A model generated the notes under the pieces. It was not told the DNA's origin. It did no database searches and saw only the letters and a program-made list of their open reading frames with translations. Positions 28,875 through 38,083 of a stretch of DNA of 64,000 nucleotides are shown here, piece by piece (position 1 is the stretch's first letter; each line of letters begins with the position of its first letter). The DNA comes from Streptomyces cyaneochromogenes (GTDB lineage Bacteria; Actinomycetota; Actinomycetes; Streptomycetales; Streptomycetaceae): contig NZ_CP034539.1 of assembly GCF_003963535.1 (NCBI RefSeq), forward strand, positions 1,984,001 to 2,048,000. Reading direction: 5' to 3'. The position numbers were made by a program, and so were the translations under genes.

Positions 28875-28912
28875 CAGAATCGGACCGACCCCGAAAGGCC
28901 GGTCCGATTCTG
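28875..28912 (-). terminator. 13-bp hairpin downstream of pheT, upstream of the phosphatase gene
   Basis: CAGAATCGGACCG (28875-28887) and its exact complement (28900-28912) enclose a 12-nt loop that can form an inner CC-GAAA-GG turn. It is placed to end pheST transcripts or to insulate the phosphatase gene. Confidence 0.65.
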
Positions 28913-28978
28913 TCGAGAGATGGCCCGGAAGTACCAGGTCACCCGGAGAAGTCACCCTATTGAGTGAGGTGACCGCAA

Positions 28979-29048
28979 CGCACCCCTTCAGGGGCGCAGG
29001 GAACTGCGCGAGCAACCACGGACAACCCGCGGCCGCCCGCCGATCGCA
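28979..29048 (+). repeat. Streptomyces dispersed intergenic repeat, copy C
   Basis: CCCCTTCAGGGGCGCAGGG, AACTGCGCGAGCAACCACGG and ACAACCCGCGGCCGCC follow one another, closely matching copy B in inverted orientation. It sits 22 nt from the pheT stop. A pairing copy lies 1.2 kb away across the phosphatase gene. Confidence 0.75.
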
Positions 29049-29069
29049 GTCCCCCGCCCCGTGGGCGCA

Positions 29070-31583
29070 CTACCCCCGCAAAACCGCACCCGTACGCTCG
29101 CCCGCCAGGGCAACCGCAGCGTCCCTGGCAGCCGAAGCCTCGTCGACGGTCAGCGTCCGATCGCCCGCGCGGAAGCGGAGCGCGTACGCCAGCGACTTCT
29201 TCCCGTCGCCCAGCTGGTCCTCGTTCTCGTACACGTCGAACAGCCGGATCCCCTCAAGAAGTTCACCCGCCCCCGCACGCAGCGCCGCCTCGACCTCCGC
29301 GGCCGGCACCGGCTTGTCCACCACAAGGGCGACATCCTGCGTGGCCACCGGGAAGGTGGAGATGCTCGGCGCCTGAGGCGTACCGTCCCCGACCTGCTCC
29401 AGCGCGTCCAGGTCCAGCTCCATCGCGCAGGTGCGCGCAGGAAGGCCCAGCGCCTTGAGCACCCGCGGGTGCAGCTCACCGGCGTGACCGACGACGCGCT
29501 GGGCACCGTCGACGGTGATCGCCAGCTCGGCGCACCGCCCCGGGTGCCACGGCCCGTACTGCCCGCCCCGCACGATCAGCTCGGCGCCTGCTTCCCGCGC
29601 GACGACCCGGGCCGCCTCGACCGCGTCGGACCACCCGGCCGGACGGCCGTCGCCCCACCAGCCGGCCTGCTCCCGCGCCCCGGCGAGGACGACGGCCACG
29701 TGGCGCGGCTGCTCGGGCAGCACGGCGTTCAGCGCGGCGATCTCCTCGTCGGTCGGGCGACGGTCGACGGGCAGGTGCCCGGCGACGCTCTGCTCCGCGC
29801 GCGGCTGGAAGACCAGGCCGGTCTCGAACAGGGCCAGATCGTGCGAGCCCCGCCCGTCGTTGCGCCGCAGCGCGCCGAGCAGCCCCGGCAGCAGTGACGT
29901 GCGCAGCGCGGGCTCCTCGTCGTTGAGCGGGTTGACCAGCTTGACGACGCGGCGGGCCGGGTCGTCGGCGTCCAGTCCGAGCTGGTCGAAGACCTGCTCG
30001 CTGACGAAGGGGTAGTTCGGCGCCTCGACGTAACCGGCGCCGGCCAGCGCGCGGCCGACCCGGCGGTGCAGGCGCTGACGGTGGGTCAGACCACGGCCGG
30101 ACGGCGGCTTCGGCAGCGTGGAGGGCAGGTTCTCGTAGCCCTCCAGCCGGATGACCTCTTCGGCCAGGTCGTTCGGCTCCAGCAGGTCGGGCCGCCAGGA
30201 CGGCACGGTGACGATCAGCTCGTCCTGCCCGTACACGTCGCAGCCGATCTCCTGCAGTCGCCGTACGACGGTCTCGCGGCCGTACTCGACGCCCGCGACC
30301 TTGTCCGGGTGGTCGGCCGGGCTGGTGATGGTGTGCGGCCCGGAGGGCGTGGCGACCTCGGTGACGCCGGCCTCGGCCGTACCACCGGCCAGCAGCACCA
30401 GCAGGTCCACCGTCCGCTGTGCGGCAGCGGCTGCCGCGGCCGGGTCGACGCCGCGCTCGAAGCGGCGGGACGCCTCCGAGGACAGCTTGTGGCGGCGGGC
30501 GGTGCGCGCGATGGCGACCTGGTCGAAGTGGGCGGCCTCGATGACGACATCGGTGGACGCGTTCTCGACGTCGTCGTGGTCGGCGATCTCCGTGTTGGCG
30601 CCGCCCATGACGCCCGCGAGGCCGATCGGGCCGCGCTCGTCGGTGATGACCAGGTCCTCGGCGTGCAGCTTGCGCTCCACGCCGTCGAGGGTGACGAGCT
30701 TCTCGCCCTCCTCGGCCCGGCGCACGCCGATCGTGCCCTGGACCAGGCTGCGGTCGTAGGCGTGCAGCGGCTGGCCGAGCTCCATCATCACGTAGTTGGT
30801 GACGTCGACGGCGAGCGAGATCGGGCGCATGCCGACCTTCTGCAGACGGCGCTGCAGCCAGATCGGGGAGCGCGCCTCGGGGCTCAGGCCGGTCACCGTA
30901 CGGGCGGTGAAGCGGTCGCAGCCGATCGGGTCCGAGACCTGCACGGGGTAGCCGAAGGCGTTCGGGCCGGGCACGTCGAGCAGGGCCGGGTCGCGCAGCG
31001 GGATGCCGTAGGCGATGGCGGTCTCGCGGGCGACGCCGCGGATGGACAGGCAGTCGCCGCGGTTGGCGGTGACGGCGATGTCCAGGACCTCGTCGACCAG
31101 CTCCAGGAGCTCGATGGCGTCCTTGCCGACCTCGGTCTCCGGCGGCAGCACGATGATGCCGTGCGTGCCGTCGTCGCCCATCCCCAGCTCGCTGGTGGAG
31201 CAGATCATGCCGTGCGAGACGCGGCCGTAGGTCTTGCGCGCGGCGATCGCGAAGCCGCCGGGCAGCACGGCGCCGGGGAGGACCACGACGACCTTGTCGC
31301 CGACCTGGAAGTTGCGGGCGCCGCAGATGAGTTCCTGGGGCTCGCCGGTGCCGTTGGCCTGGCCGACGTCGACGGTGCAGAAGCGGATCGGCTTCTTGAA
31401 CTCCGTCAGCTCCTCGATGGTCAGCACCTGGCCGACGACGAGCGGGCCCTTGAGGCCCTCGCCGAGCTGCTCGACGGTCTCCACCTCGAGACCGGCGGCG
31501 ATGAGCTTGGCCTGGACGTCACGGCCGGTTTCGGTCGCCGGCAGGTCGACGTACTCCCGCAGCCAAGAAAGCGGGACCCGCAT
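29070..31583 (-). CDS. pheT: Phenylalanyl-tRNA synthetase beta subunit
   Basis: 837 residues of normal bacterial length. The N-terminal EMAP-like tRNA-binding domain ([29 protein letters not shown]) comes first. The B3/B4 editing region (DYV-type [30 protein letters not shown]) and the B5/core region ([27 protein letters not shown]) follow. The C-terminal FDX-ACB anticodon-binding domain ([18 protein letters not shown]) ends the protein. With PheS it forms the alpha2-beta2 enzyme. Its ATG overlaps the pheS stop by one base (TGATG), so the two are coupled. Confidence 0.97.
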   Translation of the reverse strand: MRVPLSWLREYVDLPATETGRDVQAKLIAAGLEVETVEQLGEGLKGPLVVGQVLTIEELTEFKKPIRFCTVDVGQANGTGEPQELICGARNFQVGDKVVVVLPGAVLPGGFAIAARKTYGRVSHGMICSTSELGMGDDGTHGIIVLPPETEVGKDAIELLELVDEVLDIAVTANRGDCLSIRGVARETAIAYGIPLRDPALLDVPGPNAFGYPVQVSDPIGCDRFTARTVTGLSPEARSPIWLQRRLQKVGMRPISLAVDVTNYVMMELGQPLHAYDRSLVQGTIGVRRAEEGEKLVTLDGVERKLHAEDLVITDERGPIGLAGVMGGANTEIADHDDVENASTDVVIEAAHFDQVAIARTARRHKLSSEASRRFERGVDPAAAAAAAQRTVDLLVLLAGGTAEAGVTEVATPSGPHTITSPADHPDKVAGVEYGRETVVRRLQEIGCDVYGQDELIVTVPSWRPDLLEPNDLAEEVIRLEGYENLPSTLPKPPSGRGLTHRQRLHRRVGRALAGAGYVEAPNYPFVSEQVFDQLGLDADDPARRVVKLVNPLNDEEPALRTSLLPGLLGALRRNDGRGSHDLALFETGLVFQPRAEQSVAGHLPVDRRPTDEEIAALNAVLPEQPRHVAVVLAGAREQAGWWGDGRPAGWSDAVEAARVVAREAGAELIVRGGQYGPWHPGRCAELAITVDGAQRVVGHAGELHPRVLKALGLPARTCAMELDLDALEQVGDGTPQAPSISTFPVATQDVALVVDKPVPAAEVEAALRAGAGELLEGIRLFDVYENEDQLGDGKKSLAYALRFRAGDRTLTVDEASAARDAAVALAGERTGAVLRG

Positions 31584-32704
31584 CAGATCTCCATCCCGAA
31601 CGGCCGGGTGAACCGGACGTCACCCTCGACCATGTCTCGCATGTCTTCGACGTTGTGGCGGAACATCAGCATCCGCTCGATACCGAACCCGAAGGCGAAC
31701 CCGCTGTACTTCTCCGGGTCGACGCCGCAGGCGGTCAGCACCTTGGGGTTGACCATGCCGCAGCCGCCGAGCTCGATCCAGCCCTCGGAGGAGCAGGTAC
31801 GGCAGGGGCGGTCGGGGTTGCCGACGGACTCGCCGCGGCAGACGTAGCACACCATGTCCATCTCGGCGGACGGCTCGGTGAACGGGAAGAAGTTGGGCCG
31901 CAGCCGGGTCTTCATGCCCTCGCCGAAGAGGGACTGGACCATGTGGTCCAGGGTGCCCTTGAGGTCGGCCATGGTCAGGCCCTCGTCGACCGCGAGCAGC
32001 TCGACCTGGTGGAAGACCGGGGTGTGCGTGGCGTCCAGCTCGTCGGTGCGGTACACGCGGCCGGGACAGATCACGTAGACCGGCAGCTCACGGTTGAGCA
32101 GGGAGCGGATCTGCACGGGCGAGGTGTGGGTGCGCAGGACGACGCCGGACTCGGTGCCGCCGTCCGGGCCCTGCACGAAGAAGGTGTCGGCCTCGCCGCG
32201 CGCGGGGTGGTCCGGGCCGATGTTCAGCGCGTCGAAGTTGAACCACTCGGCCTCGACCTGCGGGCCCTCGGCGACCTCGTAGCCCATGGCCACGAAGATG
32301 TCCTCGATGCGCTCGGAGAGCGTGGTGAGCGGGTGGCGGGCGCCGGGCGGCACGCGGTCGTAGGGCAGTGTGACGTCCACTGCCTCCTCGACCAGGACGC
32401 GCTGGTCCCGCTCGGCCTCCAGCTCGCCCTGGCGGGCACCGAGCGCCTTGTTCACGGCGCCGCGGGCCTGGCCGACGAGCTTGCCGGCGGCGGCCTTGGC
32501 GTGCGGGGGCAGGGCGCCGATCTCGCGGTTGGCGAGGGCCAGCGGGGAGGTGCCGCCGGTGTGGGCGACCTTGGCCTCCTGGAGCGCGTCGAGGGAGTCC
32601 GCGGCGGCGAAGGCGGCGAGCGCCTCGTCCCGCATGCGCTCGATCTCTTCCGGTTTCAAGGCCTCGACCTCTACAGGGTCGTACGACTTATTCGGTGCCG
32701 ACAT
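31583..32704 (-). CDS. pheS: Phenylalanyl-tRNA synthetase alpha subunit
   Basis: 373 residues. An N-terminal coiled-coil region ([19 protein letters not shown]) precedes the class II catalytic core: [36 protein letters not shown] (motif 2 area), [30 protein letters not shown] and motif 3 [16 protein letters not shown] four-Cys insertion (CYVCRGE...CRTCSSEGW) looks like a structural zinc site, as in several Gram-positive PheS. It charges tRNA-Phe. ATG 32704 is preceded by a 147-nt leader in which no T-box is seen. TAGACT near 32805 (minus strand) is a possible -10. Confidence 0.97.
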   Translation of the reverse strand: MSAPNKSYDPVEVEALKPEEIERMRDEALAAFAAADSLDALQEAKVAHTGGTSPLALANREIGALPPHAKAAAGKLVGQARGAVNKALGARQGELEAERDQRVLVEEAVDVTLPYDRVPPGARHPLTTLSERIEDIFVAMGYEVAEGPQVEAEWFNFDALNIGPDHPARGEADTFFVQGPDGGTESGVVLRTHTSPVQIRSLLNRELPVYVICPGRVYRTDELDATHTPVFHQVELLAVDEGLTMADLKGTLDHMVQSLFGEGMKTRLRPNFFPFTEPSAEMDMVCYVCRGESVGNPDRPCRTCSSEGWIELGGCGMVNPKVLTACGVDPEKYSGFAFGFGIERMLMFRHNVEDMRDMVEGDVRFTRPFGMEI

Positions 32705-32851
32705 CTCTTCCCGTGCTTCCGATTGGCTGGCTGAAGGTCCCCGTACCGACTCGTGGACAGATCGTCACGGTTTTTGGGACACAAAGGTGCCAAAGGCCGA
32801 GTCTAACGGGGTTGAGGAATGCGAATGCGCCCGTGGGGCTCGGTCCGGATC

Positions 32852-33988
32852 TCAGGTGAGATACGCGGGTGCCGCCACGGGCAACGTAAATCGGAACTGC
32901 GCGCCGCCGCCGGGGGCGCGGCCGACCTCGATGGCGCCGCCGTGGGCCTCGACGATGCCCTTGACGATGTAGAGCCCGAGGCCCGTGCCGCCGCGCTTGC
33001 TGCCCCGCCAGAAGCGGGTGAAGACGCGGTTCATGGATTCCTCCGGGATGCCGGGCCCCTCGTCGCTCACCGTGACCGACGTGCCGACGTCCTCCCCCTC
33101 ACGTGGGGACGTCGTGGCCGTGATGTCAATGGTGACCGTTCCGTCGCCGTGCCGCACGGCATTTTCGATGAGGTTGCTGAGCACCTGGTCGACCTTGTCG
33201 GGGTCGGCCCACAGGTCGGGCAGCGGCTGCTCGACACGCAGCAGGAAGCGGTCGGCGACCTGGCCGGCGGCGACGTACGCCTGGATGTGCCGTCCCACGG
33301 CCGCGCCGATGTCGACGGGCTGGCGGCGTACCTCCAGGCGCCCGCTGTCGATCCGGGAGATGTCGAGCAGCTCGGCGATGAGCCGGGTGACCCGGTCGGC
33401 GTCGGCGTCGACGGTCTCCAGCATCAGCCGCTTCTGGTCGTCGGTGAACCTCTCCCACTTGGCGAGGAGCGTGGCGGTGAAGCCCTTGACCGAGGTGAGC
33501 GGAGAACGCAGCTCGTGCGCGACGGTGGCGATCAGCTCGGCGTGACTGCGCTCGGTGCGGCGGCGGGCCTCTGTGTCGCGCAGGGAGACCACGACGCGGC
33601 GGACGGGCCCGGTCGGCTCGGCACGGACGTAGCGCACCGAGACGAGCACCTCCCGGCCGCCGGGCAGGAGCAGGTTGCGCTCAGGCTGTCGGCGCCTGAT
33701 GGCGAGCCCGCCGTACGGATCGGTCACCTGCCACCAGCGCCGCCCCTCAAGGTCCTCTAACGGCAGGGCCTTCGCCAGGCGCTGCCCGAGGGCGTCGGCG
33801 GCGGGGACGGCGGTGATGCGCTCGGCGGCGGCGTTGAAGCAGATGACGTGCCCGTGCTCGTCGGCGACGACGAGGCCGTCGGGCAGGTCGTCGGGATCGA
33901 TGCCGAAATCGGCGGGATCACCGGACCGGGCCGTTGACGGCTGCCGCACCTCCCGTGCCCCCGGTGCGCTGCCCGTGCCGACACTCAT
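32852..33988 (-). CDS. Orphan PAS-domain sensor histidine kinase
   Basis: 378 residues, no membrane segment. The PAS domain (about 30-145: DGLVVADEHGHVICFNAAAERI) is followed by HisKA with the phospho-acceptor His in IATVAHELRSPLTSVKGF and a HATPase with NLIENAVRHGDG (N box), VSDEGPGIP (G1), FTRFWRG (F) and GGTGLGLYIVKG (G2). It is a soluble PhoR/ResE-like kinase sensing a cytoplasmic cue. No response-regulator gene is next to it, so the partner is elsewhere. It sits between pheS and an rRNA-methyltransferase gene in the same direction. Confidence 0.92.
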   Translation of the reverse strand: MSVGTGSAPGAREVRQPSTARSGDPADFGIDPDDLPDGLVVADEHGHVICFNAAAERITAVPAADALGQRLAKALPLEDLEGRRWWQVTDPYGGLAIRRRQPERNLLLPGGREVLVSVRYVRAEPTGPVRRVVVSLRDTEARRRTERSHAELIATVAHELRSPLTSVKGFTATLLAKWERFTDDQKRLMLETVDADADRVTRLIAELLDISRIDSGRLEVRRQPVDIGAAVGRHIQAYVAAGQVADRFLLRVEQPLPDLWADPDKVDQVLSNLIENAVRHGDGTVTIDITATTSPREGEDVGTSVTVSDEGPGIPEESMNRVFTRFWRGSKRGGTGLGLYIVKGIVEAHGGAIEVGRAPGGGAQFRFTLPVAAPAYLT

Positions 33989-34041
33989 CCCCGTACCCCA
34001 CCTCTCACAACGGCTGAGGGGCCCCCGAGCTGGTCACCCTA

Positions 34042-34887
34042 CTAGCTCTCGGTGACGGTGCGGCACCCTCCGGAGGCGCGCTGTGCACGGGCCGACGCAT
34101 AGAGACATACGGCGGCGGCGGTGGCGAGGTTCAGGCTCTCGGCCTTCCCGTGGATCGGCACGCGCACGACGGCGTCGGCCAGCGCGCGCGTCTCCTCCGG
34201 AAGCCCCCAGGCCTCGTTCCCGAAGATCCAGGCGGTCGGCCCGCCCATGGTCCCCTTGTCGAGCTCGTCGTCGAGATCGTCCGTCCCCGCCCCGTCGGCG
34301 GCCAGGATGCGCACGCCGGCCTCCTTGAGCCCCTCAACGGCCCGCTCGACGGGCACCCCGACGGCGACGGGAAGGTGGAACAGCGATCCGACCGAGGCCC
34401 GTACGGCCTTGGGGTTGTAGAGATCCACGGACGCGTCGGTCAGTACGACGGCCTCGGCACCGGCGGCGTCGGCGCACCGCAGCACGGTCCCGGCGTTGCC
34501 GGGGTCCCGCACATGCGCGAGCACGGCGACGAGCCTGGGCCGGTCGGCGAGGATCTCGTCGAAGGGCGTGTCGACGAACCGGCAGATCCCGACGAGCCCC
34601 TGCGGTGTGACCGTGGTGGAGATGTCGGCGATCACCTGCTCGTCGGCGAGGTGCACGCGGGCGCCCGCGGCCCGGGCCTCGCCGATGATGTCGGCGTACC
34701 GCTCCGCGGCCTCGACGGTCGTGAACAGCTCCACGAGCGTGGACCCGTACGCCGCCGCCTCCCGCACCGCCTGCGGCCCCTCCGCGAGAAACAGCCGCTC
34801 CTTCCCCCGGAAGTTCCGCTTGGCGAGCCGCCGGGCGGCCAGGACGCGGGGGGAACGGGGGGAGATCAGCTCGGGGCTGACGGGCAT
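34042..34887 (-). CDS. TrmH/SpoU-family RNA 2'-O-methyltransferase
   Basis: 281 residues. An N-terminal substrate-binding domain (SPRVLAARRLAKRNFRGKER, LAEGPQAVREA) precedes the knotted SPOUT domain with all three motifs: AHVRDPGNAGTVLRCADAAG, AWIFGNEAWGLPEE and VPIHGKAESLNLATAAAVCLY. It methylates a ribose 2'-OH in rRNA or tRNA using SAM. The gene lies next to rplT, a frequent bacterial linkage (RlmB/TsnR-like). I prefer ATG 34887, which has AAGGTG at proper spacing; a GTG 3 codons earlier is the alternative. Confidence 0.9.
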   Translation of the reverse strand: MPVSPELISPRSPRVLAARRLAKRNFRGKERLFLAEGPQAVREAAAYGSTLVELFTTVEAAERYADIIGEARAAGARVHLADEQVIADISTTVTPQGLVGICRFVDTPFDEILADRPRLVAVLAHVRDPGNAGTVLRCADAAGAEAVVLTDASVDLYNPKAVRASVGSLFHLPVAVGVPVERAVEGLKEAGVRILAADGAGTDDLDDELDKGTMGGPTAWIFGNEAWGLPEETRALADAVVRVPIHGKAESLNLATAAAVCLYASARAQRASGGCRTVTES

Positions 34888-34926
34888 GGGGTTCACCTTG
34901 GTGTTCTGAAGTTCACGGACACAACA

Positions 34927-34957
34927 GGACCCGCAAGCCTCCTCGGCCTGCGGGTCC
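34927..34957 (-). terminator. Hairpin after rplT
   Basis: GGACCCGCA (34927-34935) pairs with TGCGGGTCC (34949-34957), extended by GCC/GGC with small bulges. It follows the rplT stop by about 33 nt and would end the infC-rpmI-rplT transcript. Confidence 0.7.
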
Positions 34958-34990
34958 CTTCAGTCACGTCGGCCTGGAGCCGTTGGAGCG

Positions 34991-35374
34991 TCAGGCGGCC
35001 TTCGGGGCGTTGACGTCCGACGGCAGCGCCTTCTGCGCGACCTCGACGAGCGCGGCGAACGCGTTCGCGTCGTTGACGGCCAGCTCGGCCAGGATCTTGC
35101 GGTCGACCTCGACGTTCGCGGCCTTCAGACCCTGGATGAAGCGGTTGTACGTGATGCCGTTGGCGCGGGCAGCGGCGTTGATGCGCTGGATCCACAGCTG
35201 GCGGAAGTCACCCTTGCGCTTCTTGCGGTCGTTGTAGTTGTAGACCAGCGAGTGGGTGACCTGCTCCTTGGCCTTGCGGTACAGGCGCGAACGCTGACCG
35301 CGGTAGCCGGAAGCCTGCTCGAGGATCGCCCGGCGCTTCTTGTGGGCGTTGACTGCCCGCTTGACGCGTGCCAC
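34991..35374 (-). CDS. rplT: 50S ribosomal protein L20
   Basis: 127 residues starting at GTG 35374 ([20 protein letters not shown]). Conserved [41 protein letters not shown] core and the C-terminal [20 protein letters not shown] are present. It binds 23S rRNA early in assembly and in other bacteria represses its own operon. Third gene of infC-rpmI-rplT. Confidence 0.97.
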   Translation of the reverse strand: MARVKRAVNAHKKRRAILEQASGYRGQRSRLYRKAKEQVTHSLVYNYNDRKKRKGDFRQLWIQRINAAARANGITYNRFIQGLKAANVEVDRKILAELAVNDANAFAALVEVAQKALPSDVNAPKAA

Positions 35375-35475
35375 TTTTTAACTCCTTGTAGCGGGGCCGT
35401 GGTTGGACTCACACGGCCCGGAATCGATTGGGTCCCGGTCCAGACGTACGGCGCTCGGTCGAGGCGCCGCTCACG

Positions 35476-35670
35476 TCACTTGCCGAGAAGCTTCTTGATC
35501 TTCGCGGCGTCGCCCGGGGCCATCTCGGCGTTGCCGGTGAGGCGACGCGTCACGCGGGACGACTTGTGCTCGAGCAGGTGGCGCTTGCCGGCGCGCTCAC
35601 GGAGCACCTTGCCGGAGCCGGTGACCTTGAAGCGCTTGCTGGCACCGCTGTGCGACTTGTTCTTCGGCAT
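35476..35670 (-). CDS. rpmI: 50S ribosomal protein L35
   Basis: 64 residues from ATG 35670: [20 protein letters not shown], then [18 protein letters not shown]. Typical L35 length and basic composition. The gap to rplT is about 100 nt and to infC about 110 nt. A longer in-frame extension upstream overlaps infC and is rejected. Confidence 0.97.
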   Translation of the reverse strand: MPKNKSHSGASKRFKVTGSGKVLRERAGKRHLLEHKSSRVTRRLTGNAEMAPGDAAKIKKLLGK

Positions 35671-35780
35671 AGCGCCGTTCTCTCCTCGTAGATGGCGTTC
35701 CGATGCCCGGTCGTAAAACCGGGCACGGTGGAACGTCGCTCTTGTATCGGTTACGTCCTGGGGACTGGTGTCCCCCGGGA

Positions 35781-36437
35781 TCACGCCTCGGCGGAAGCCT
35801 CGGCAGGTGCCTCGGTCTCCACGGCGCCCTCGGCCTCCGCGGCGTTCTGCGACTTGCCGGGGTTGGCCTTCGCTTCTGCCTTGCGGGCTTCCTGCGCCTG
35901 GCGGGCCTCGGCCATCGCCTCGGTCTTCTTCTTGTGCGGACCGAGAACCATGATCATGTTGCGGCCGTCCTGCTTCGGGTTCGACTCCACGAAGCCGAGG
36001 TCCTGGACGTCCTCCGCGAGACGCTGCAGCAGTCGGTAGCCCAGCTCGGGCCGGGACTGCTCGCGACCACGGAACATGATCGTGATCTTGACCTTGTCGC
36101 CCTGCTTGAGGAACCGGACGACGTGACCCTTCTTGGTGTCATAGTCGTGCGGGTCGATCTTCGGCCGGAGCTTCATCTCCTTGATGACCGTGTGCGCCTG
36201 GTTCTTGCGCGCCTCACGGGCCTTCATGGCCGACTCGTACTTGAACTTCCCGTAGTCCATGAGCTTGCACACGGGCGGACGGGCGTTCGCCGCTACCTCG
36301 ACGAGGTCGAGGTCGTACTCCTGGGCAAGCTCCAGTGCCTTGGCCAGCGGGACGATGCCCACCTGCTCGCCACTGGGACCGACAAGTCGCACCTCGGGAA
36401 CGCGAATCCGGTCGTTGATGCGGGGCTCGGCGCTGAT
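35781..36437 (-). CDS. infC: Translation initiation factor IF-3 (probable ATC start)
   Basis: 218 residues if translation begins at ATC 36437 ([20 protein letters not shown]). The IF3-N domain ([33 protein letters not shown]) and IF3-C domain ([38 protein letters not shown]) follow, with a long Ala/Glu-rich actinobacterial tail after residue ~180. GAGGAGG stands 5 nt before the ATC. No ATG, GTG or TTG occurs in frame between that site and the upstream stop, and the first downstream GTG (36392) would delete the conserved [10 protein letters not shown] segment. Non-canonical start codons on infC are the classic target of IF3 autoregulation. Confidence 0.93.
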   Translation of the reverse strand: MSAEPRINDRIRVPEVRLVGPSGEQVGIVPLAKALELAQEYDLDLVEVAANARPPVCKLMDYGKFKYESAMKAREARKNQAHTVIKEMKLRPKIDPHDYDTKKGHVVRFLKQGDKVKITIMFRGREQSRPELGYRLLQRLAEDVQDLGFVESNPKQDGRNMIMVLGPHKKKTEAMAEARQAQEARKAEAKANPGKSQNAAEAEGAVETEAPAEASAEA

Positions 36438-36524
36438 GGATCCTCCTCGGTTAGCACCACACGGCGGTCTGGCGGACAGCCGCGTATGTCTCTCGTTCAG
36501 TAAGACCTAACCGCGCCGAAGCAC

Positions 36525-36597
36525 AAAAAATGCCCCGGACGATCACAGGCGGGGCTCCAAAACACTACCGGAGCACCGCCGCGATGATCGCGGGGCA
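36525..36597 (-). terminator. Attenuator-type terminator in the infC leader
   Basis: Minus strand: TGCCCCGCGATCA (36597-36585) pairs with TGATCGTCCGGGGCA (36545-36531). Inside, GGCGGTGCTCC (36580-36570) pairs with GGAGCCCCGCC (36558-36548). The outer stem is followed at once by TTTTTT (36530-36525). It lies about 90 nt upstream of the infC start with no gene between, so it is a leader terminator. Leader attenuation by L20 is known for infC operons in Bacillus; the regulator here is inferred only. Confidence 0.75.
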
Positions 36598-36800
36598 CGA
36601 TTTCGGGCGACTCCATCGTCCGTACGGAACGATGGTGGCCGCCTGACCGGGGTGACCCGCCGTCCCGGGGGACGGTCAGGTGGGAGATCGGAGCCTCCAC
36701 TTGTGGGCTCGACACATAAGTGTCCAGCCGGTCGTTACACAAGGTTAGCAGCATCCCGAGGGTGGCGCTAACCGGCGTGTACCGGGGCCTATCGTGTGAG
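36598..36800 (-). promoter_or_regulatory. Structured promoter/leader region of infC and divergent DUF1844 gene
   Basis: It contains a perfect hairpin CCATCGT...ACGATGG (36613-36635) whose loop includes the palindrome CCGTACGG, a GC hairpin near 36660-36675, and the dyad GACAC-ATAA-GTGTC (36711-36724). TAACCT (minus strand, about 36745) is a weak -10 candidate. No gene is visible here. Confidence 0.45.
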
Positions 36801-36802
36801 GC

Positions 36803-37180
36803 ATGAGTGACACCTCCCCCTCGGACACCCCCGAGACCCCCGGCGCGACCGACTTCGACGCCATGACCCGTGACATCGCCGAGGTCCCGGCGGTCGAGGT
36901 GATCGTGACGGTCGCCGTCAACCTGATGAGCGCCGCCGCCGTGAAACTCGGTCTGACCGAGGAGGGCGACAAGCACAAGGACCTGGACGAGGCCCGCAAG
37001 CTGGTGCACGCCCTCGCCGGGCTGCTGGACGCGAGCACGACCGAGATCAGCTCGTTCCACGCGGCACCGCTGCGCGACGGGCTGAAGTCGCTGCAGCTGG
37101 CGTTCCGCGAGGCGTCGATCGTCCCGGACGAGCCGGGGCAGGGACCGGGCGAGAAGTACACCGGCCCGGTCTACGGCTAG
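36803..37180 (+). CDS. DUF1844 domain protein
   Basis: 125 residues: an acidic Pro/Thr-rich N-terminus, then the helical DUF1844 core VEVIVTVAVNLMSAAAVKLGL, DLDEARKLVHALAGLLDAS, and a C-terminal LRDGLKSLQLAFREAS. It is a small cytoplasmic protein conserved beside infC in Streptomyces and of unknown function. ATG 36803 follows CCTATCGTGTGAGGC; TATCGT may be a -10 of a near-leaderless promoter. Convergent with the SseB gene 22 nt downstream. Confidence 0.88.
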   Translation: MSDTSPSDTPETPGATDFDAMTRDIAEVPAVEVIVTVAVNLMSAAAVKLGLTEEGDKHKDLDEARKLVHALAGLLDASTTEISSFHAAPLRDGLKSLQLAFREASIVPDEPGQGPGEKYTGPVYG

Positions 37181-37202
37181 TCACCCTCGCGGCGACGACT
37201 GA

Positions 37203-37940
37203 TCAGGCTCGTACGAACAGGGGCTCGCCCGGAGGCGTGGTCCCGGCCGGCAGCAACGCCAGGTCGAGACCGCGCACCAGGCGGGCCCTCAGTGTGTCGT
37301 CGGCGGCGAGCCGCTCGGCGACCGCGCGGGCGGCCTGGGCGGGTACGGCGGACTCGTCCAGGACGAGGGCCAGCGTGCCGTCGGCCTGCCCGGGCCCGAG
37401 GTGGGCGAGCAGCACGGCGGGCTCCGCGGCCACCGCGGCGCGAACCGCCTGCCGTACGGCCGGGTCGGCCAGCGGATCCGTCGTCGTACGCCCCTCGGAG
37501 AGCGCGAGCAGCGCGCGTCCCGTCAGCTCGTACGGCACCGGACCGGCCATGTCCAGGACGATCGTGTCCGCCTTCTCGTGGACGGCGGCCTGCAGGGCTT
37601 GGTGCAGGGGTACGGCGACGGGGCGGGCCGCCGGGTCCCAGCGGGCGAGGGAGTCGGTGGACGTGAAGGCGGGCAGGGCGGTGCGGTCGCCGGCCTTCAG
37701 GGTGGGGACGGCCATGTCACTGGTCTTCTCGCGGCGCAGCCCGTTCTCGTCCTCCTCGACCTCGCCGAGCACGGCCACGACGGGGACGAGCAGCCGGGCG
37801 TCCTTGAGTGCGGCCAGGACGGGCCCCTCGGCGGTGCGGTCCTCGGCCCAGGCGGCGAGCGCGGCGCTCAGCCGGGGGTCGGCGGTGCCGTCGTCGTCGG
37901 AGAAGGGAGAGTCGGGAATGTTCTTGTTCGCCACGGTCAC
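37203..37940 (-). CDS. SseB family protein
   Basis: 245 residues. The first ~125 residues hold an SseB N-terminal domain (LSAALAAWAEDRTAEGPVLA, LLVPVVAVLGEVEED, TSDMAVPTLKAGDRTALPAF). A second half of the same general fold (VPLHQALQAAVHEKADTIVLD, ALLAHLGPG-type segments) follows. SseB-like proteins in Streptomyces are common, often near secretion or secreted-enzyme genes, and their role is unclear. The start is GTG 37940; a second GTG two codons later is equally possible. No signal peptide. Confidence 0.85.
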   Translation of the reverse strand: MTVANKNIPDSPFSDDDGTADPRLSAALAAWAEDRTAEGPVLAALKDARLLVPVVAVLGEVEEDENGLRREKTSDMAVPTLKAGDRTALPAFTSTDSLARWDPAARPVAVPLHQALQAAVHEKADTIVLDMAGPVPYELTGRALLALSEGRTTTDPLADPAVRQAVRAAVAAEPAVLLAHLGPGQADGTLALVLDESAVPAQAARAVAERLAADDTLRARLVRGLDLALLPAGTTPPGEPLFVRA

Positions 37941-38083
37941 CGACCCTATCGGGGGGATGCTGCTGCGCTTGTGCGGCCCCGTTAACCGTGCCGTGACACG
38001 GCTCCCGGCAATCTCCGTTTCTCTGACACAGATCTAACGTCCGTCTAACGGTACGCACAGACGGCGCCCTCACGATCGCGGGC

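Noticed and set aside
32705..32851. T-box leader upstream of pheS
   Set aside because: No T-box sequence or specifier-loop structure is visible in the 147-nt leader.
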